Part shown: positions 15,010-24,508 of the stretch, piece by piece
Layout: every line of letters starts with the position of its first letter
Numbering within the stretch: position 1 is the stretch's first letter
Origin: Intrasporangium flavum
GTDB taxonomy: Bacteria > Actinomycetota > Actinomycetes > Actinomycetales > Dermatophilaceae
DNA length: 64,000 nucleotides
Assembly (NCBI RefSeq): GCF_001956915.1
Contig: NZ_MLJO01000003.1
Location: 248,001 to 312,000, forward strand
Direction: 5' to 3'
The notes under the pieces: model-generated
Told to the model about the DNA's origin: nothing
The model's database searches: none
Seen by the model: only the letters and a program-made list of their open reading frames with translations
Translations under genes and position numbers: made by a program

Positions 15010-16842
15010 TCACCGCACCCTGACCACGGCGACGTCGTGCCCCTCGAGGCGCAGGCCGCCGCTGACCTTCTCCGGGTGTCGCCCCCACGAGGCGACGACC
15101 TCGTCGACGTCCTCGCTCAGCGGCACCACCTGGGGCTGCTCGGAGAGGTTGGCGACGACGCGCAGGGCCCCGCGCGCCAGGACGAACCACGCGGCGTCCT
15201 CGTCGAACCGGGTGCTCGTGGCGCGCAGGTCGCCCGAGGCGACGTCGGGTTCGGTGCGGCGCACCTCGACGAGCCGCCGGTAGAAGGCGAGGGTCTCGAC
15301 GTGGCCCGGTTCGTCGACCTCCGCCCACCGCAGCACGCTCGCGTCGCGGGTGGCGGGGTCCTGCGGGTCGGGCACGTCGGCCTCGTCCCAGCCGTGCGCC
15401 GCGAACTCGCCGCGACGACCCGTGCGCACCGCGTCGGCCAGCCACTCCTCCTCGAAGGAGGTGAAGAACGCGAACGGCGTGCTGGCACGCCACTCCTCCC
15501 CCATGAAGAGCATCGCCGTGAACGGTGAGAGCAGGTAGAGGGCCGCGCCGATGGCCTGCTGCCCGGGGGTCACGGTGGCGCCGATGCGGTCGCCGACCGC
15601 GCGGTTGCCGACCTGGTCGTGGGTCTGCAGGTAGGCGACGAAGCGGTGGCCCGAGGTGGTGGCCGGGTCGACCGGACGGCCCCAGGCCGCACCACGGAAG
15701 GTGGACACGCGCCCGTCGTGCAGGAAGGCCTGCGTCAGCACCTTGGCGAGCACGGAGAGGCGCCCCCCGCCCGGCCACGCCTCGGTGCCACCGGCGAAGT
15801 CCGCGTAGTACCCCTGGGTCTCGCCGGTCAGCGTGACGTGGAGCGCGTGGTGCACGTCGTCGTCCCACTGTGCCGTCATGCCTCGGCCGCCCTCGGAGGT
15901 CGGCGTGACCATGACGGCGTCGTTGAGGTCGCTCTCGGCCACGAGGTCGAGGCTGCGGCCGAGCTGCTCTGCGAAAGAGGCGGTCTCGTCGGACAGCTGC
16001 GCAAGCACATGGCGGTCGGAGGAGTCGCGCAGCTCGTGCACCGCGTCGAGGCGCAGCGCGTCGACGTGGAAGTCGCGGAACCAGCGCAGCGCGTTGTCGA
16101 CCACCCACCGCCGCACCTCGGACGAGCCCTCGCCGTCGAGGTTGACCGCCGGGCCCCAGGGCGTCGTGTGGGCGTCCGTGAAGTACGGACCGAACTCGGC
16201 CAGGTAGTTGCCGGTGGGCCCCAGGTGGTTGTGCACGACGTCGAGGCAGACCCCGAGGCCGCGCGCGTGGCAGCCGTCGACGAAGCGCTGGAACGCGGCC
16301 GGTCCGCCGTAGGCGTCCTGGACGGCGTACGGCTGCACGCCGTCGTAGCCCCACCCGTGGGTGCCGCCGAACGCGGCGACCGGCATGACCTCGACGACGT
16401 CGACGCCGAGCTCGACGAGGTGGTCGAGGTGCCCGGTGGCGGCGTCGAGGGTGCCCTCAGGCGTGAAGGTGCCGACGTGCAGCTCGTAGACGACGCCGCC
16501 GGCGACCCCCCGGCCCTCGCGTGGGCCGACCCAGCCGGCGTCGCCCCACGGGTGCACCGACGCGTCGAAGGTGCGGCTGGGCCCGTGCACCCCGTGCGGC
16601 TGCCAGGCGCTGCGCGGATCGGGGCGGGGGTCGCCGCCGTCGAGGCTGAAGGCGTAGTCGAGCGCCGGCGCCTCGGCCAGCGCTCCGGCGGGTTCCCACG
16701 ACCACCAACCGCCCTCGCCGCGGGTCATCGGGGCACGGTCGGTGGGGGCGTCCGCGCCGTCGGAGGCCGGACCGACCACGACGTCGACGGTCGACGCGTC
16801 GGGTGCCCAGACGCGGATCTGCGGGTGTGCCGGGTGTGTCAT
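15010..16842 (-). CDS. treZ: Malto-oligosyltrehalose trehalohydrolase
   Basis: 610 residues from the ATG at 16842, which has GAGG 6 nt upstream; an ATG 12 nt earlier lacks this spacing. An N-terminal CBM48-like domain (QIRVWAPDASTVDVVVG) precedes a GH13 barrel with VYELHVGTFTPEGT, DVVHNHLGPTGN (region I), HVDALRLDAVHEL (nucleophile Asp), LVAESDLND (acid/base Glu) and LQTHDQVGNRA (region IV). It cuts trehalose from maltooligosyl-trehalose, the last step of the TreYZ pathway. It follows treY by one base and is the last gene of treX-treY-treZ. Confidence 0.96.
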   Translation of the reverse strand: MTHPAHPQIRVWAPDASTVDVVVGPASDGADAPTDRAPMTRGEGGWWSWEPAGALAEAPALDYAFSLDGGDPRPDPRSAWQPHGVHGPSRTFDASVHPWGDAGWVGPREGRGVAGGVVYELHVGTFTPEGTLDAATGHLDHLVELGVDVVEVMPVAAFGGTHGWGYDGVQPYAVQDAYGGPAAFQRFVDGCHARGLGVCLDVVHNHLGPTGNYLAEFGPYFTDAHTTPWGPAVNLDGEGSSEVRRWVVDNALRWFRDFHVDALRLDAVHELRDSSDRHVLAQLSDETASFAEQLGRSLDLVAESDLNDAVMVTPTSEGGRGMTAQWDDDVHHALHVTLTGETQGYYADFAGGTEAWPGGGRLSVLAKVLTQAFLHDGRVSTFRGAAWGRPVDPATTSGHRFVAYLQTHDQVGNRAVGDRIGATVTPGQQAIGAALYLLSPFTAMLFMGEEWRASTPFAFFTSFEEEWLADAVRTGRRGEFAAHGWDEADVPDPQDPATRDASVLRWAEVDEPGHVETLAFYRRLVEVRRTEPDVASGDLRATSTRFDEDAAWFVLARGALRVVANLSEQPQVVPLSEDVDEVVASWGRHPEKVSGGLRLEGHDVAVVRVR

Positions 16843-16843
16843 G

Positions 16844-19279
16844 TCAGGCCTCACGGACGAGCAGGGCTACGGGCAGGCCCCCGTCGGGGAGCACCTGGGC
16901 AGCCCGTACCCGCCCGCCGTCGGTCGCCCGCCCGGACAGCGCGTCGCGCCAACGCCCCTCGGGCAGCTCGACGGTCGCCTCGCCCCAGCCGCCTGCGTCG
17001 GCGAGCCGACCGGCGAGCCGGGTCACGATAGTCACGACCGACGCGCCGCCGGCGGCGCCCCGGGCGAAGCCGACGACGTGCTCCGACGACGCCTGCAGCG
17101 GCGCGTACGTCGCCGTGGGGCCGACGAACGACTCGGCCCGGTCACGACGCGCGCGCAGCGCGGCGGCCGTGACGAGCAGCTTCTCGTCGGACAGGTCGGC
17201 CGGCGCCGCTCCCCCGTCGAGGCGCGCCAGGCGCTGGGCCCGGTCGCCGTAGTCGACGAGGCGTCGGTTGTCGGGGTCGACGAGCGAGAGGTCGACGAGG
17301 TCGGTGCCCTGGTAGACGTCGGGCACTCCGGGCATCGTCAGCTGGACGAGCTTCTGCCCCAGCGTGTTCGCCCGGGTCTCGGCGGACGTGTCGGCGAGCC
17401 ACGCCTCGACGTGCTCACGGACGGCGTCGGACGCGACCACCCCCGACACGAACTGCTCGACGGCCGCCTCGTACGCCTCATCCGGCGACGTCCACCGCGT
17501 GAAGAGCTTCGACTCGCGGATCGCCTTGAGCGCGTACGCGTTGAGACGTTCACCGCTGATCGGCCACGCCCCCACGACGGTCTGCCAGAGGAAGTACTCG
17601 GTCAGGGCGTCGAGCTCGCCGGCACGGACGCCGTCGGCGAGCCCCCGAGCCGTGCGCACCCAGTCGCCCCAGGCCTCCGGTCGCTCCGACAGCACGGCGA
17701 GCCGCGCCCGGACGTCCTCGGCCCGCTTCGTGTCGTGGGTCGACAGGGTGGTCATCGCCGCAGGCCAGTGCTGGGCGAGTCCCGTTGCGAACCGGTGGAA
17801 CTCGGCGGTCGGAACGCCGAACCGCTCCGGGTCGCCTCCCACCTCGTTGAGCCCGACCAGCCGCACGAAGCGGTAGTAGGCGGTGTCCTCGATGGCCTTG
17901 GCCATGACCGGACCGCACGTCTGCTGGAACCGCACGAGGAACTCGTCGGCGGCCTCCACGTCGGCCCGCTCCCCCTGCCCGAGCGCGAGGTCGAGCAGAC
18001 CCGCGACCGTCGACGCGTCGAGGTCGGGGCCCGTCAGGGACCCCCGCCCGCGGGCCACGGCGGCCTCGAGCTCGGCGGCGTCGCGCGCCTCGGGCTCGGT
18101 GCCCGGTCGCCGGTACACCCGGTAGCGGTCCATCCCGACGAGCATCGTCTCGAGGACGCGTCGGGCCTCGGTGGCGTCGAGGTCGGGCCGGGCCCGGGCG
18201 ACGAGGCGTATCAACCGCGAGACCTCCGCGACGAGCATCACCTCGACGACCCAGCGCTTGGACTCCGCGACGATCGCGCCGAGGTCCTGCGCCTCGCCGA
18301 GCAGCTCGGCCGACAGCCCGGTCAGCGGCCCCTCGCCCGAGGGGTCGACGAAGAGCCCGCCGACGCGCAGCAGGGCGTCGTAGCCGGTCGTGCCCGCGGT
18401 GCGCCACGAGGCCGGCAGCTGCTCGTCGCCCTCGAGGATCTTCTCGACGACGACCCACGCGTCGCCCGTGGCGTCGGCGAGCCGGTCGAGGTAGCCCTCG
18501 GGGTCGGCGAGGCCGTCCGGGTGGTCGATGCGCAGGCCGTCCACGGCACCGGACCGCACGGCCGCGAGGAGCCGCTCGTGCGTGGCGTCGAAGACGTCGG
18601 GGTCCTCGACGCGCACGGCGATGAGCGAGGTGACGTCGAAGAAGCGCCGGTAGTTCAGCTCGGAGTCGCCCACCTGCCAGAAGGCCAGGCGGTAGTGCTG
18701 GGCCTCGAGGACCTCGGCGAGGGGTGCCGCAGGGTCGGTGCCCGGCGCGAGCGGGAAGACGTGGTCGTAGTACCGCACGACGGGCTCGCCCTCGTGCTCG
18801 CCGACGCCGAGCTCGCCCGCGGCGAGGACGTCCTCGACCGGGGCCCCGAGCACCGGCAGCAGGATCCGGCCGTCCTGGGCGTCCCAGTCGACGTCGAACC
18901 ATCGCGCGAAGGCCGACGCCCGGCCCTCGCGCAGGACCGACCAGAGCGGCCGGTTGAGCGAGAGCGGCGTCGGTGTCGTCATGTGGTTCGGCACGACGTC
19001 GACGACGACACCCAGGCCCGCGGAACGCGCTGCGGCACAGAGGCGCTCGAACGCGTCGTCGCCGCCCAGCCCCTCGGCGACGCGCGAGTGGTCGATGACG
19101 TCGTAGCCGTGCATCGAGCCCGACGTCGCCTGCAGCACCGGTGACAGGTAGAGGTGGGTGACCCCGAGCGTCGCGAGGTGCCCGACCTGCGCCGTCGCGT
19201 CGTCGAGGGTGAAGCCCGGCTCGAGCTGGAGCCGGTGCGTCGAGACCGGGACCGCGCGCGAGCGCTCGGCGGCGCTCAC
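16844..19279 (-). CDS. treY: Malto-oligosyltrehalose synthase
   Basis: 811 residues from a GTG that overlaps the treX stop in GTGA. TreY signatures: THRLQLEPGFTLDDA at the N-terminus, SGSMHGYDVIDHSRV, VVVDVVPNHM, DGLRIDHPDGLADPEGYL with the nucleophile Asp, VVVEKILEGDEQLP with the acid/base Glu, and TTLSTHDTKRAEDVRARL. It isomerises the reducing-end alpha-1,4 bond of a maltodextrin to alpha,alpha-1,1, making maltooligosyl-trehalose. Length suits the family (700-850). Tight coupling with treX and treZ implies co-translation. Confidence 0.96.
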   Translation of the reverse strand: MSAAERSRAVPVSTHRLQLEPGFTLDDATAQVGHLATLGVTHLYLSPVLQATSGSMHGYDVIDHSRVAEGLGGDDAFERLCAAARSAGLGVVVDVVPNHMTTPTPLSLNRPLWSVLREGRASAFARWFDVDWDAQDGRILLPVLGAPVEDVLAAGELGVGEHEGEPVVRYYDHVFPLAPGTDPAAPLAEVLEAQHYRLAFWQVGDSELNYRRFFDVTSLIAVRVEDPDVFDATHERLLAAVRSGAVDGLRIDHPDGLADPEGYLDRLADATGDAWVVVEKILEGDEQLPASWRTAGTTGYDALLRVGGLFVDPSGEGPLTGLSAELLGEAQDLGAIVAESKRWVVEVMLVAEVSRLIRLVARARPDLDATEARRVLETMLVGMDRYRVYRRPGTEPEARDAAELEAAVARGRGSLTGPDLDASTVAGLLDLALGQGERADVEAADEFLVRFQQTCGPVMAKAIEDTAYYRFVRLVGLNEVGGDPERFGVPTAEFHRFATGLAQHWPAAMTTLSTHDTKRAEDVRARLAVLSERPEAWGDWVRTARGLADGVRAGELDALTEYFLWQTVVGAWPISGERLNAYALKAIRESKLFTRWTSPDEAYEAAVEQFVSGVVASDAVREHVEAWLADTSAETRANTLGQKLVQLTMPGVPDVYQGTDLVDLSLVDPDNRRLVDYGDRAQRLARLDGGAAPADLSDEKLLVTAAALRARRDRAESFVGPTATYAPLQASSEHVVGFARGAAGGASVVTIVTRLAGRLADAGGWGEATVELPEGRWRDALSGRATDGGRVRAAQVLPDGGLPVALLVREA

Positions 19280-21447
19280 GCGGTGGCCCCCTCCGAGACG
19301 CCCGCGACGGGCGGCGAGGCCGGCACCCGCGGGCACCGGAGCACGACGATGCTGTGGGCCTCGACCTGGACCTGCCACGTCGGGTCGAGCGGCGACTCCT
19401 CGACCTCCTCGCGTGCCGTGTCGATGACCGGCAGCCACTCGGCGCCGTACTCGGCGTCGGGCAGCGTGAACGAGAGCCCCTCGTAGTGCGCGTTGAAGAG
19501 GACGAGGAAGGAGTCGCCGAGGATCTGCTGGCCGCGCGGGTCGGGCTCGGGGATGGCCGAGCCGTTGAGGAACACCATGAGCGACTTGGCCAGCCCGTTG
19601 CTCCAGGCCTGCTCGTCCATGTGCTCGGCGTTCGGCATGAGCCAGGCGATGTCGCCGAGGTCGCTCTCGCCACCGTGGTCGGCGCTGCCGGCGAAGAAGC
19701 GCCGCCGGCGGAACACCGGGTGCTCGCGCCGCAGGCGGACCAGCGACTGGGTGAAGGCGAGCAGCTGCTGGTCGTCCTCGTCGAGGGACCAGTGGATCCA
19801 CGAGATGTCGTTGTCCTGGCAGTAGCCGTTGTTGTTGCCGCCCTGGCTGCGGCCGAGCTCGTCGCCGTGCAGCAGCATCGGCACGCCCTGGCTCAGCAGG
19901 AGCGTGGTGAGGAAGTTGCGCTGCTGGCGCATCCGCAGGTCGCGGACGGCGGGGTCGTCGGACGGACCCTCGACGCCGCAGTTCCACGAGCGGTTGTGGC
20001 TCTCGCCGTCGTTGTTGCCCTCGCCGTTGGCCTCGTTGTGCTTGTCGTTGTACGACACGAGGTCGCGCAGCGTGAAGCCGTCGTGGGCCGTGACGAAGTT
20101 GATGGAGGCGATCGGCTTGCGGCCCGAGTGCTCGTAGAGGTCGCTGGATCCGGTGAAACGAGAGGCGAACTCGCCGAGCGCGCCGCCCTCGCCGCGCCAG
20201 AAGTCGCGGACGGTGTCGCGGTACTGGCCGTTCCACTCGGTCCACAGGGGCGGGAAGCCGCCGACCTGGTAGCCGCCCTCGCCGACGTCCCACGGCTCGG
20301 CGATGAGCTTGACCTGGCTGACGACCGGGTCCTGCTGGATGAGGTCGAAGAACGCCGACAGCTTGTCGACCTCGTGGAACTGGCGCGCCAGCGTCGCCGC
20401 GAGGTCGAAGCGGAAGCCGTCGACGTGCATCTCGGTGACCCAGTAGCGCAGCGAGTCCATGATGAGCTGCAGCACGTGGGGGCTGCGCATGAGGAGGCTG
20501 TTGCCGGTGCCGGTCGTGTCGTAGTAGTGCGACAGGTCGTCGCTGACGAGCCGGTAGTAGCTGTTGTTGTCGAGGCCGCGGAAGGCGAGCGTCGGGCCCA
20601 TGTGGTTGCCCTCGGCCGTGTGGTTGTAGACGACGTCGAGGATGACCTCGATGTCGGCCTCGTGCAGGGCCTTGACCATCGCCTTGAACTCGAGCACCTG
20701 CTGGCCGCGCTGGCCGCCGGCGGCGTACGCATTGTGCGGTGCGAGGAAGCCGATGGTGTTGTAGCCCCAGTAGTTCGACAGGCCACGGTCGACGAGCGGG
20801 GCGTCCTGGACGAACTGGTGCACCGGCATCAGCTCGACGGCGGTGACGCCGAGGTCGGTCAGGTGCTTGATCGTGGCCGGGTGGGCGATGGCCGCGTAGG
20901 TGCCACGGATCTCCTCGGGCACGTCGGGGTGCAGCATCGTCAGGCCCTTGACGTGGGCCTCGTAGATGACGGTCTCGTGGTACTCGTGCCGCGGCGGGCG
21001 GTCGTCGCCCCAGTCGAAGAACGGGTTGACGACGACGGAGTGCATCGTGTGGGCGATGCTGTCGTCGGTGTTGACCTTCGTCGTCGTCGCGGCGTCGGGG
21101 TCACCGAAGGTGTAGGAGTAGAGGGACTGGTCGTTCTCGGCCTGCCCCTCGATCGCCTTGGCGTACGGGTCGAGCAGCAGCTTGCTCGGGTTGCACCGGT
21201 GTCCGTGCTCGGGCTCGTAGGGGCCGTGCACGCGGAAGCCGTAGCGCTGACCGGGCTGGAGGTAGGGCACGTAGCCGTGCCACACGAACCCGTCGACCTC
21301 CGGCAGGTCGAGGCGCGTCTCGGTGAGGTCGTCGGCGATGAGGCACAGCTCGACGCGCTCGGCGACCTCGGAGAACACCGCGAAGTTGACGCCCGCCCCG
21401 TCGTAGGTGCCCCCGAGGGGGTAGGGCTTGCCGGGCCAGATCTCCAT
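19276..21447 (-). CDS. treX: Glycogen debranching enzyme, isoamylase type
   Basis: 723 residues from an ATG preceded by GGAAGAAGA. Domain order is CBM48 (KPYPLGGTYDGAGVNFAVFSE) then a GH13_11 barrel: DVVYNHTAEGNHMGP, HVDGFRFDLAATLAR with the nucleophile, LIAEPWDVGEGGYQVG with the acid/base Glu, and FVTAHDGFTLRDLVSYN. GlgX/TreX removes alpha-1,6 branches from glycogen and feeds linear maltodextrin to TreY. It is first in the operon; 178 bp separate it from the next gene on the same strand, long enough for a promoter, although no clear one is seen. Confidence 0.96.
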   Translation of the reverse strand: MEIWPGKPYPLGGTYDGAGVNFAVFSEVAERVELCLIADDLTETRLDLPEVDGFVWHGYVPYLQPGQRYGFRVHGPYEPEHGHRCNPSKLLLDPYAKAIEGQAENDQSLYSYTFGDPDAATTTKVNTDDSIAHTMHSVVVNPFFDWGDDRPPRHEYHETVIYEAHVKGLTMLHPDVPEEIRGTYAAIAHPATIKHLTDLGVTAVELMPVHQFVQDAPLVDRGLSNYWGYNTIGFLAPHNAYAAGGQRGQQVLEFKAMVKALHEADIEVILDVVYNHTAEGNHMGPTLAFRGLDNNSYYRLVSDDLSHYYDTTGTGNSLLMRSPHVLQLIMDSLRYWVTEMHVDGFRFDLAATLARQFHEVDKLSAFFDLIQQDPVVSQVKLIAEPWDVGEGGYQVGGFPPLWTEWNGQYRDTVRDFWRGEGGALGEFASRFTGSSDLYEHSGRKPIASINFVTAHDGFTLRDLVSYNDKHNEANGEGNNDGESHNRSWNCGVEGPSDDPAVRDLRMRQQRNFLTTLLLSQGVPMLLHGDELGRSQGGNNNGYCQDNDISWIHWSLDEDDQQLLAFTQSLVRLRREHPVFRRRRFFAGSADHGGESDLGDIAWLMPNAEHMDEQAWSNGLAKSLMVFLNGSAIPEPDPRGQQILGDSFLVLFNAHYEGLSFTLPDAEYGAEWLPVIDTAREEVEESPLDPTWQVQVEAHSIVVLRCPRVPASPPVAGVSEGATA

Positions 21448-21625
21448 GGGTCTTCTTCCGTCGTCGTGGACGCGGCCGTCGGCCGCGCCGCCACCGCTGT
21501 GGCTCGGGCGGACGACGCCGGCCACCCCGGGCCCATCGTGGTGCCCGGCGAGGTGCCGCGCAACCACCGCTCCCCTGACGGTCGCCCCCCTGACGTCGGC
21601 GTCCGACGCAGGAGGGCAGCGGTGA

Positions 21626-22597
21626 CTACTGCGCGCGTCCCTGCTTCCAGTACCCCATGAAGGCCACCTGGTGACGCGGCAGCCCCGCCTCGCCCACGAG
21701 GAGTCGCCGGCAGGCCTTGACGGTGTCCGAGTCGCCGGCCACCCAGGCGTAGGTGTCCTCGGGTCCCAGGTGCGCGGCCCGTTCGGGGGCGTCCGCGACG
21801 TCGTCGCCGGAGGAGCTGAAGAGCGCGGTCTCCCACACGTCGTCGAGGTCGGCCGCGCGCCCGGGTGACGGCGACCGGCCGGCGTCGGACGCGTCGGCCC
21901 CGAGTCGGAGGCAGGCCCGCAGCGTCGCGAGCGTCTGCGACCCCCGGGCGCGGTGGCCCCGCGCGATCCAGTGCGCCTCGATGCCGGGCGGGAACCGGAC
22001 GTCGAGGAAGTCGGCGGCGTCGGGCACCTCGAGCACCGCGACACCCTCGGCGTCCGCGGGCAGTGCGTCGGCGATCGAGGCGAGCGCGGGCACGGCGGTC
22101 TCGTCGGCGACGAGGACGAGCCGGCGCGCGTCGCCCGGTGCGAACTCGATGCCACCGAAGTCCCGCTCGTGACGGCGGCGCGGCGCGAGCAGGCCGATCT
22201 CGTCGCCGACGCGCGCCTCATCGGCCCACGCTCCTGCGGGGCCGGCGGCCGCGCCACCGTGGGCGTCCGGGCCGTGCAGCACGAAGTCGACGACGAGCCG
22301 GCGGTCGGCGCCCTCGCCCTCGACCGCGCGGGCCGTGTACGTGCGCAGGACGCCGCGCTCGTCCTCGGGCAGGGCGAGCCACGCGGCGTACCACCCCGAG
22401 GGGTCGAGCCGCGGCACTCCCCGCCCCGGCGTCGGGATGATGAGCTTGACGCGTTGGTCGAGCGTCGCTCCCTCGGGCCCGACGTGCTCGAACCCGTCTC
22501 CGCCGAACCGGATCCGCACGAACGACGGGCTGAGCCGCTCGACGCCGCGGACCACGGCGGTGAGCAGGAGCACGGGGTTGACGGCGGTCGTGGTCAT
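21626..22597 (-). CDS. Siderophore-interacting protein (FAD-dependent ferric-siderophore reductase)
   Basis: 323 residues. The FAD-binding domain shows LRTYTARAV (R-x-Y-T-x-R) and the C-terminal SIP domain shows RRLVLVADETAVPALASI and YAWVAGDSDTVKACRRLL, as in ViuB/FscN-type proteins. The C-terminal YWKQGRA is typical of the family. It probably reduces imported ferric siderophore to release Fe(II). Its ATG overlaps the stop of the ABC ATPase gene in ATGA, which places it as the last gene of the iron operon. Confidence 0.93.
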   Translation of the reverse strand: MTTTAVNPVLLLTAVVRGVERLSPSFVRIRFGGDGFEHVGPEGATLDQRVKLIIPTPGRGVPRLDPSGWYAAWLALPEDERGVLRTYTARAVEGEGADRRLVVDFVLHGPDAHGGAAAGPAGAWADEARVGDEIGLLAPRRRHERDFGGIEFAPGDARRLVLVADETAVPALASIADALPADAEGVAVLEVPDAADFLDVRFPPGIEAHWIARGHRARGSQTLATLRACLRLGADASDAGRSPSPGRAADLDDVWETALFSSSGDDVADAPERAAHLGPEDTYAWVAGDSDTVKACRRLLVGEAGLPRHQVAFMGYWKQGRAQ

Positions 22598-23457
22598 GCG
22601 CTGGCTCCGGTCTGGTGGTGGGTGGAGGTGGGGACGACGAGGGGCGAACCCGTCACGGGGTCCGCGATGACGCGGCTCGCGAGCCCGAAGACCCGCTCGA
22701 CGAAGGACTCGTCGACGAGCTCGCGCGGGGCGCCGCTGCCGACGAGGCGCCCGTCGCGCAGGGCGACGACGTGGTCGGCGTACCGGGCGGCGAGGTTGAG
22801 GTCGTGCAGCACCATGACGACGGTCGTGCCGTGGGTGCGGTTGAGCTCTCGCAGCAGGTCGAGCACGTCGACCTGGTGGGCGAGGTCGAGGTAGGTCGTG
22901 GGCTCGTCGAGCAGGACGATGTCGGTCTCCTGGGCGAGGGTGAGGGCGATCCAGACCCGCTGGCGTTGACCACCCGAGAGCTCCTCCACGTGGCGCTCGG
23001 CGAGGTCGAGGGTGCTGGTCGCGCGCATCGCCCGGGCGACGGCTTCGTCATCGGCGGCGGACCAGCGGCGGACCAGCGAGTGGTGCGGGTGGCGGCCGCG
23101 GCCGACGAGGTCGACGACGGTGATGCCCTCGGGCAGGGGCGGGCTCTGTGGCAGCAGGGCGACGCGCCGCGCGAACTCCTTGGGGCGCAGGGCCCAGACG
23201 TCGTCGTCGGCGCCGTCGGAGACGAGGCGGACCCCGCCCTCGGCCGGGCGCAGCAGGCGGGAGAGGCCGCGCAACACGGTCGACTTGCCGCAGCCGTTGG
23301 GGCCGACGACCACGGTGACCTGCCCGGCGGGCACGTCGAGGTCGAGGCCCTCGACGACACGGCGGCCGTCGTAGGACAGCGTCAGCCCCACGGCGCGCAG
23401 CGCGGGCGGGCGGGAGCCTGCCGCGACGGGGGTGGGGCGCAGGGTCGTGGAGGTCAT
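22594..23457 (-). CDS. Iron-siderophore ABC transporter ATP-binding protein (FepC type)
   Basis: 287 residues with Walker A GPNGCGKST, Q-loop in LLPQSPPLPEGITV, signature LSGGQRQRVWIA, Walker B IVLLDEPTTYLDL and the H-loop VLHDLNLAARYADHV. FepC/FhuC-class spacing fits metal-chelate importers. The gene lies one base after the preceding permease and overlaps the siderophore-interacting protein gene. It energises the two FecCD-type permeases upstream. Confidence 0.95.
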   Translation of the reverse strand: MTSTTLRPTPVAAGSRPPALRAVGLTLSYDGRRVVEGLDLDVPAGQVTVVVGPNGCGKSTVLRGLSRLLRPAEGGVRLVSDGADDDVWALRPKEFARRVALLPQSPPLPEGITVVDLVGRGRHPHHSLVRRWSAADDEAVARAMRATSTLDLAERHVEELSGGQRQRVWIALTLAQETDIVLLDEPTTYLDLAHQVDVLDLLRELNRTHGTTVVMVLHDLNLAARYADHVVALRDGRLVGSGAPRELVDESFVERVFGLASRVIADPVTGSPLVVPTSTHHQTGASA

Positions 23458-23458
23458 G

Positions 23459-24508
23459 TCACGCCTTTCCGGCTCGGCCCGCGGCGATGACGACCGCGAT
23501 CATGAGGGGGACGCCGAGGGCGCCCGTGACGACGCCGACCGGCAGGTTGACGTCGGGGATGAGGTAGTCGCCGGCGAAGTCGGACGCGACGACGACGACC
23601 GCGCCGACGAGCGCGGCCGCCCAGAGCGAGGGGCGGCCACCGCAGAGCCGGCGCGCGATCGGCCCGGAGAGGAAGGCGACGAACGCGATCGGTCCCGTCG
23701 CGCTCGTGGCCACGGCGGCGAGCGCCACGGCGACGACGAGCCCGAGACGGGCCCGTCCGGCGGGCACCCCGAGCGTCGTCGAGAGGTCGTCGCCGAGCTC
23801 TGCGAGACGCATCCGCCGAGCGCACAGGGCAAGGAGCGGGCCGAGGACGAGCATCGAGAGCGCGAGCAGGCCGATGACCGGCCACGTGGCCCGCGCGAGG
23901 CTGCCCGTGAGCCACACGAGCGCGGCCTGCGCGTCGTGGATCGAGGTGCGCGTCATGACGAGCTGGATGACGCTGCCGAGCAGCGCGGCGATGCCGATGC
24001 CCACGAGCACCATGCGCTGGCCGGCGAGCGACGTGCCGCGCCCCACCGCGTACATGAGCAGGCTGACGGCGAGCGCCCCGGCGAGCGCAGCGGCCGGGAG
24101 CCAGATGCCCTGGGCGTCGAGGACGGTGAGCGCGATGACCGCGGCCGCCGAGGCGCCGAGGCTGATGCCGATGATGTCGGGGCTCGCGAGCGGGTTGCGC
24201 AGCGTCGTCTGGAACATCGCGCCGGCCGCGCCGAACGCCATCCCGGCCAGCGCCCCGATGACGGCGCGCGGCAGCTTGGCCTCCATGACGATGAAGGACG
24301 CTCCGGGGGCGTCGGGCACCGTCTCACCACGCAGGATCGGCAGGAGGTCCGCGAGGGCGACGACGTAGTCGCCGAGGAGCACGCGCACGAGGACCGCGAG
24401 CAGCGCCGCGGTCGAAAGCAGTGCGACGACGAGGCGGACGCGCCGCACGGGGCGTCGCCGGGCGCGGCGCACGCGGACGACGTCGGGGTGGCTGGCCACG
24501 GCGGTCAC
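23459..24508 (-). CDS. Iron-siderophore ABC transporter permease (FecCD family), second subunit
   Basis: 349 residues from a GTG that overlaps the upstream permease stop in GTGA. About nine hydrophobic helices are visible. FecCD landmarks include AKLPRAVIGALAGMAFGAAGAMFQTTLRNPLASPDIIGISLGAS and, near the C-terminus, GPIAFVAFLSGPIARRLCGG. A basic N-terminal leader (VRVRRARRRPVRRVR) precedes the first helix. It should pair with the adjacent permease as a heterodimeric channel. Confidence 0.95.
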   Translation of the reverse strand: MTAVASHPDVVRVRRARRRPVRRVRLVVALLSTAALLAVLVRVLLGDYVVALADLLPILRGETVPDAPGASFIVMEAKLPRAVIGALAGMAFGAAGAMFQTTLRNPLASPDIIGISLGASAAAVIALTVLDAQGIWLPAAALAGALAVSLLMYAVGRGTSLAGQRMVLVGIGIAALLGSVIQLVMTRTSIHDAQAALVWLTGSLARATWPVIGLLALSMLVLGPLLALCARRMRLAELGDDLSTTLGVPAGRARLGLVVAVALAAVATSATGPIAFVAFLSGPIARRLCGGRPSLWAAALVGAVVVVASDFAGDYLIPDVNLPVGVVTGALGVPLMIAVVIAAGRAGKA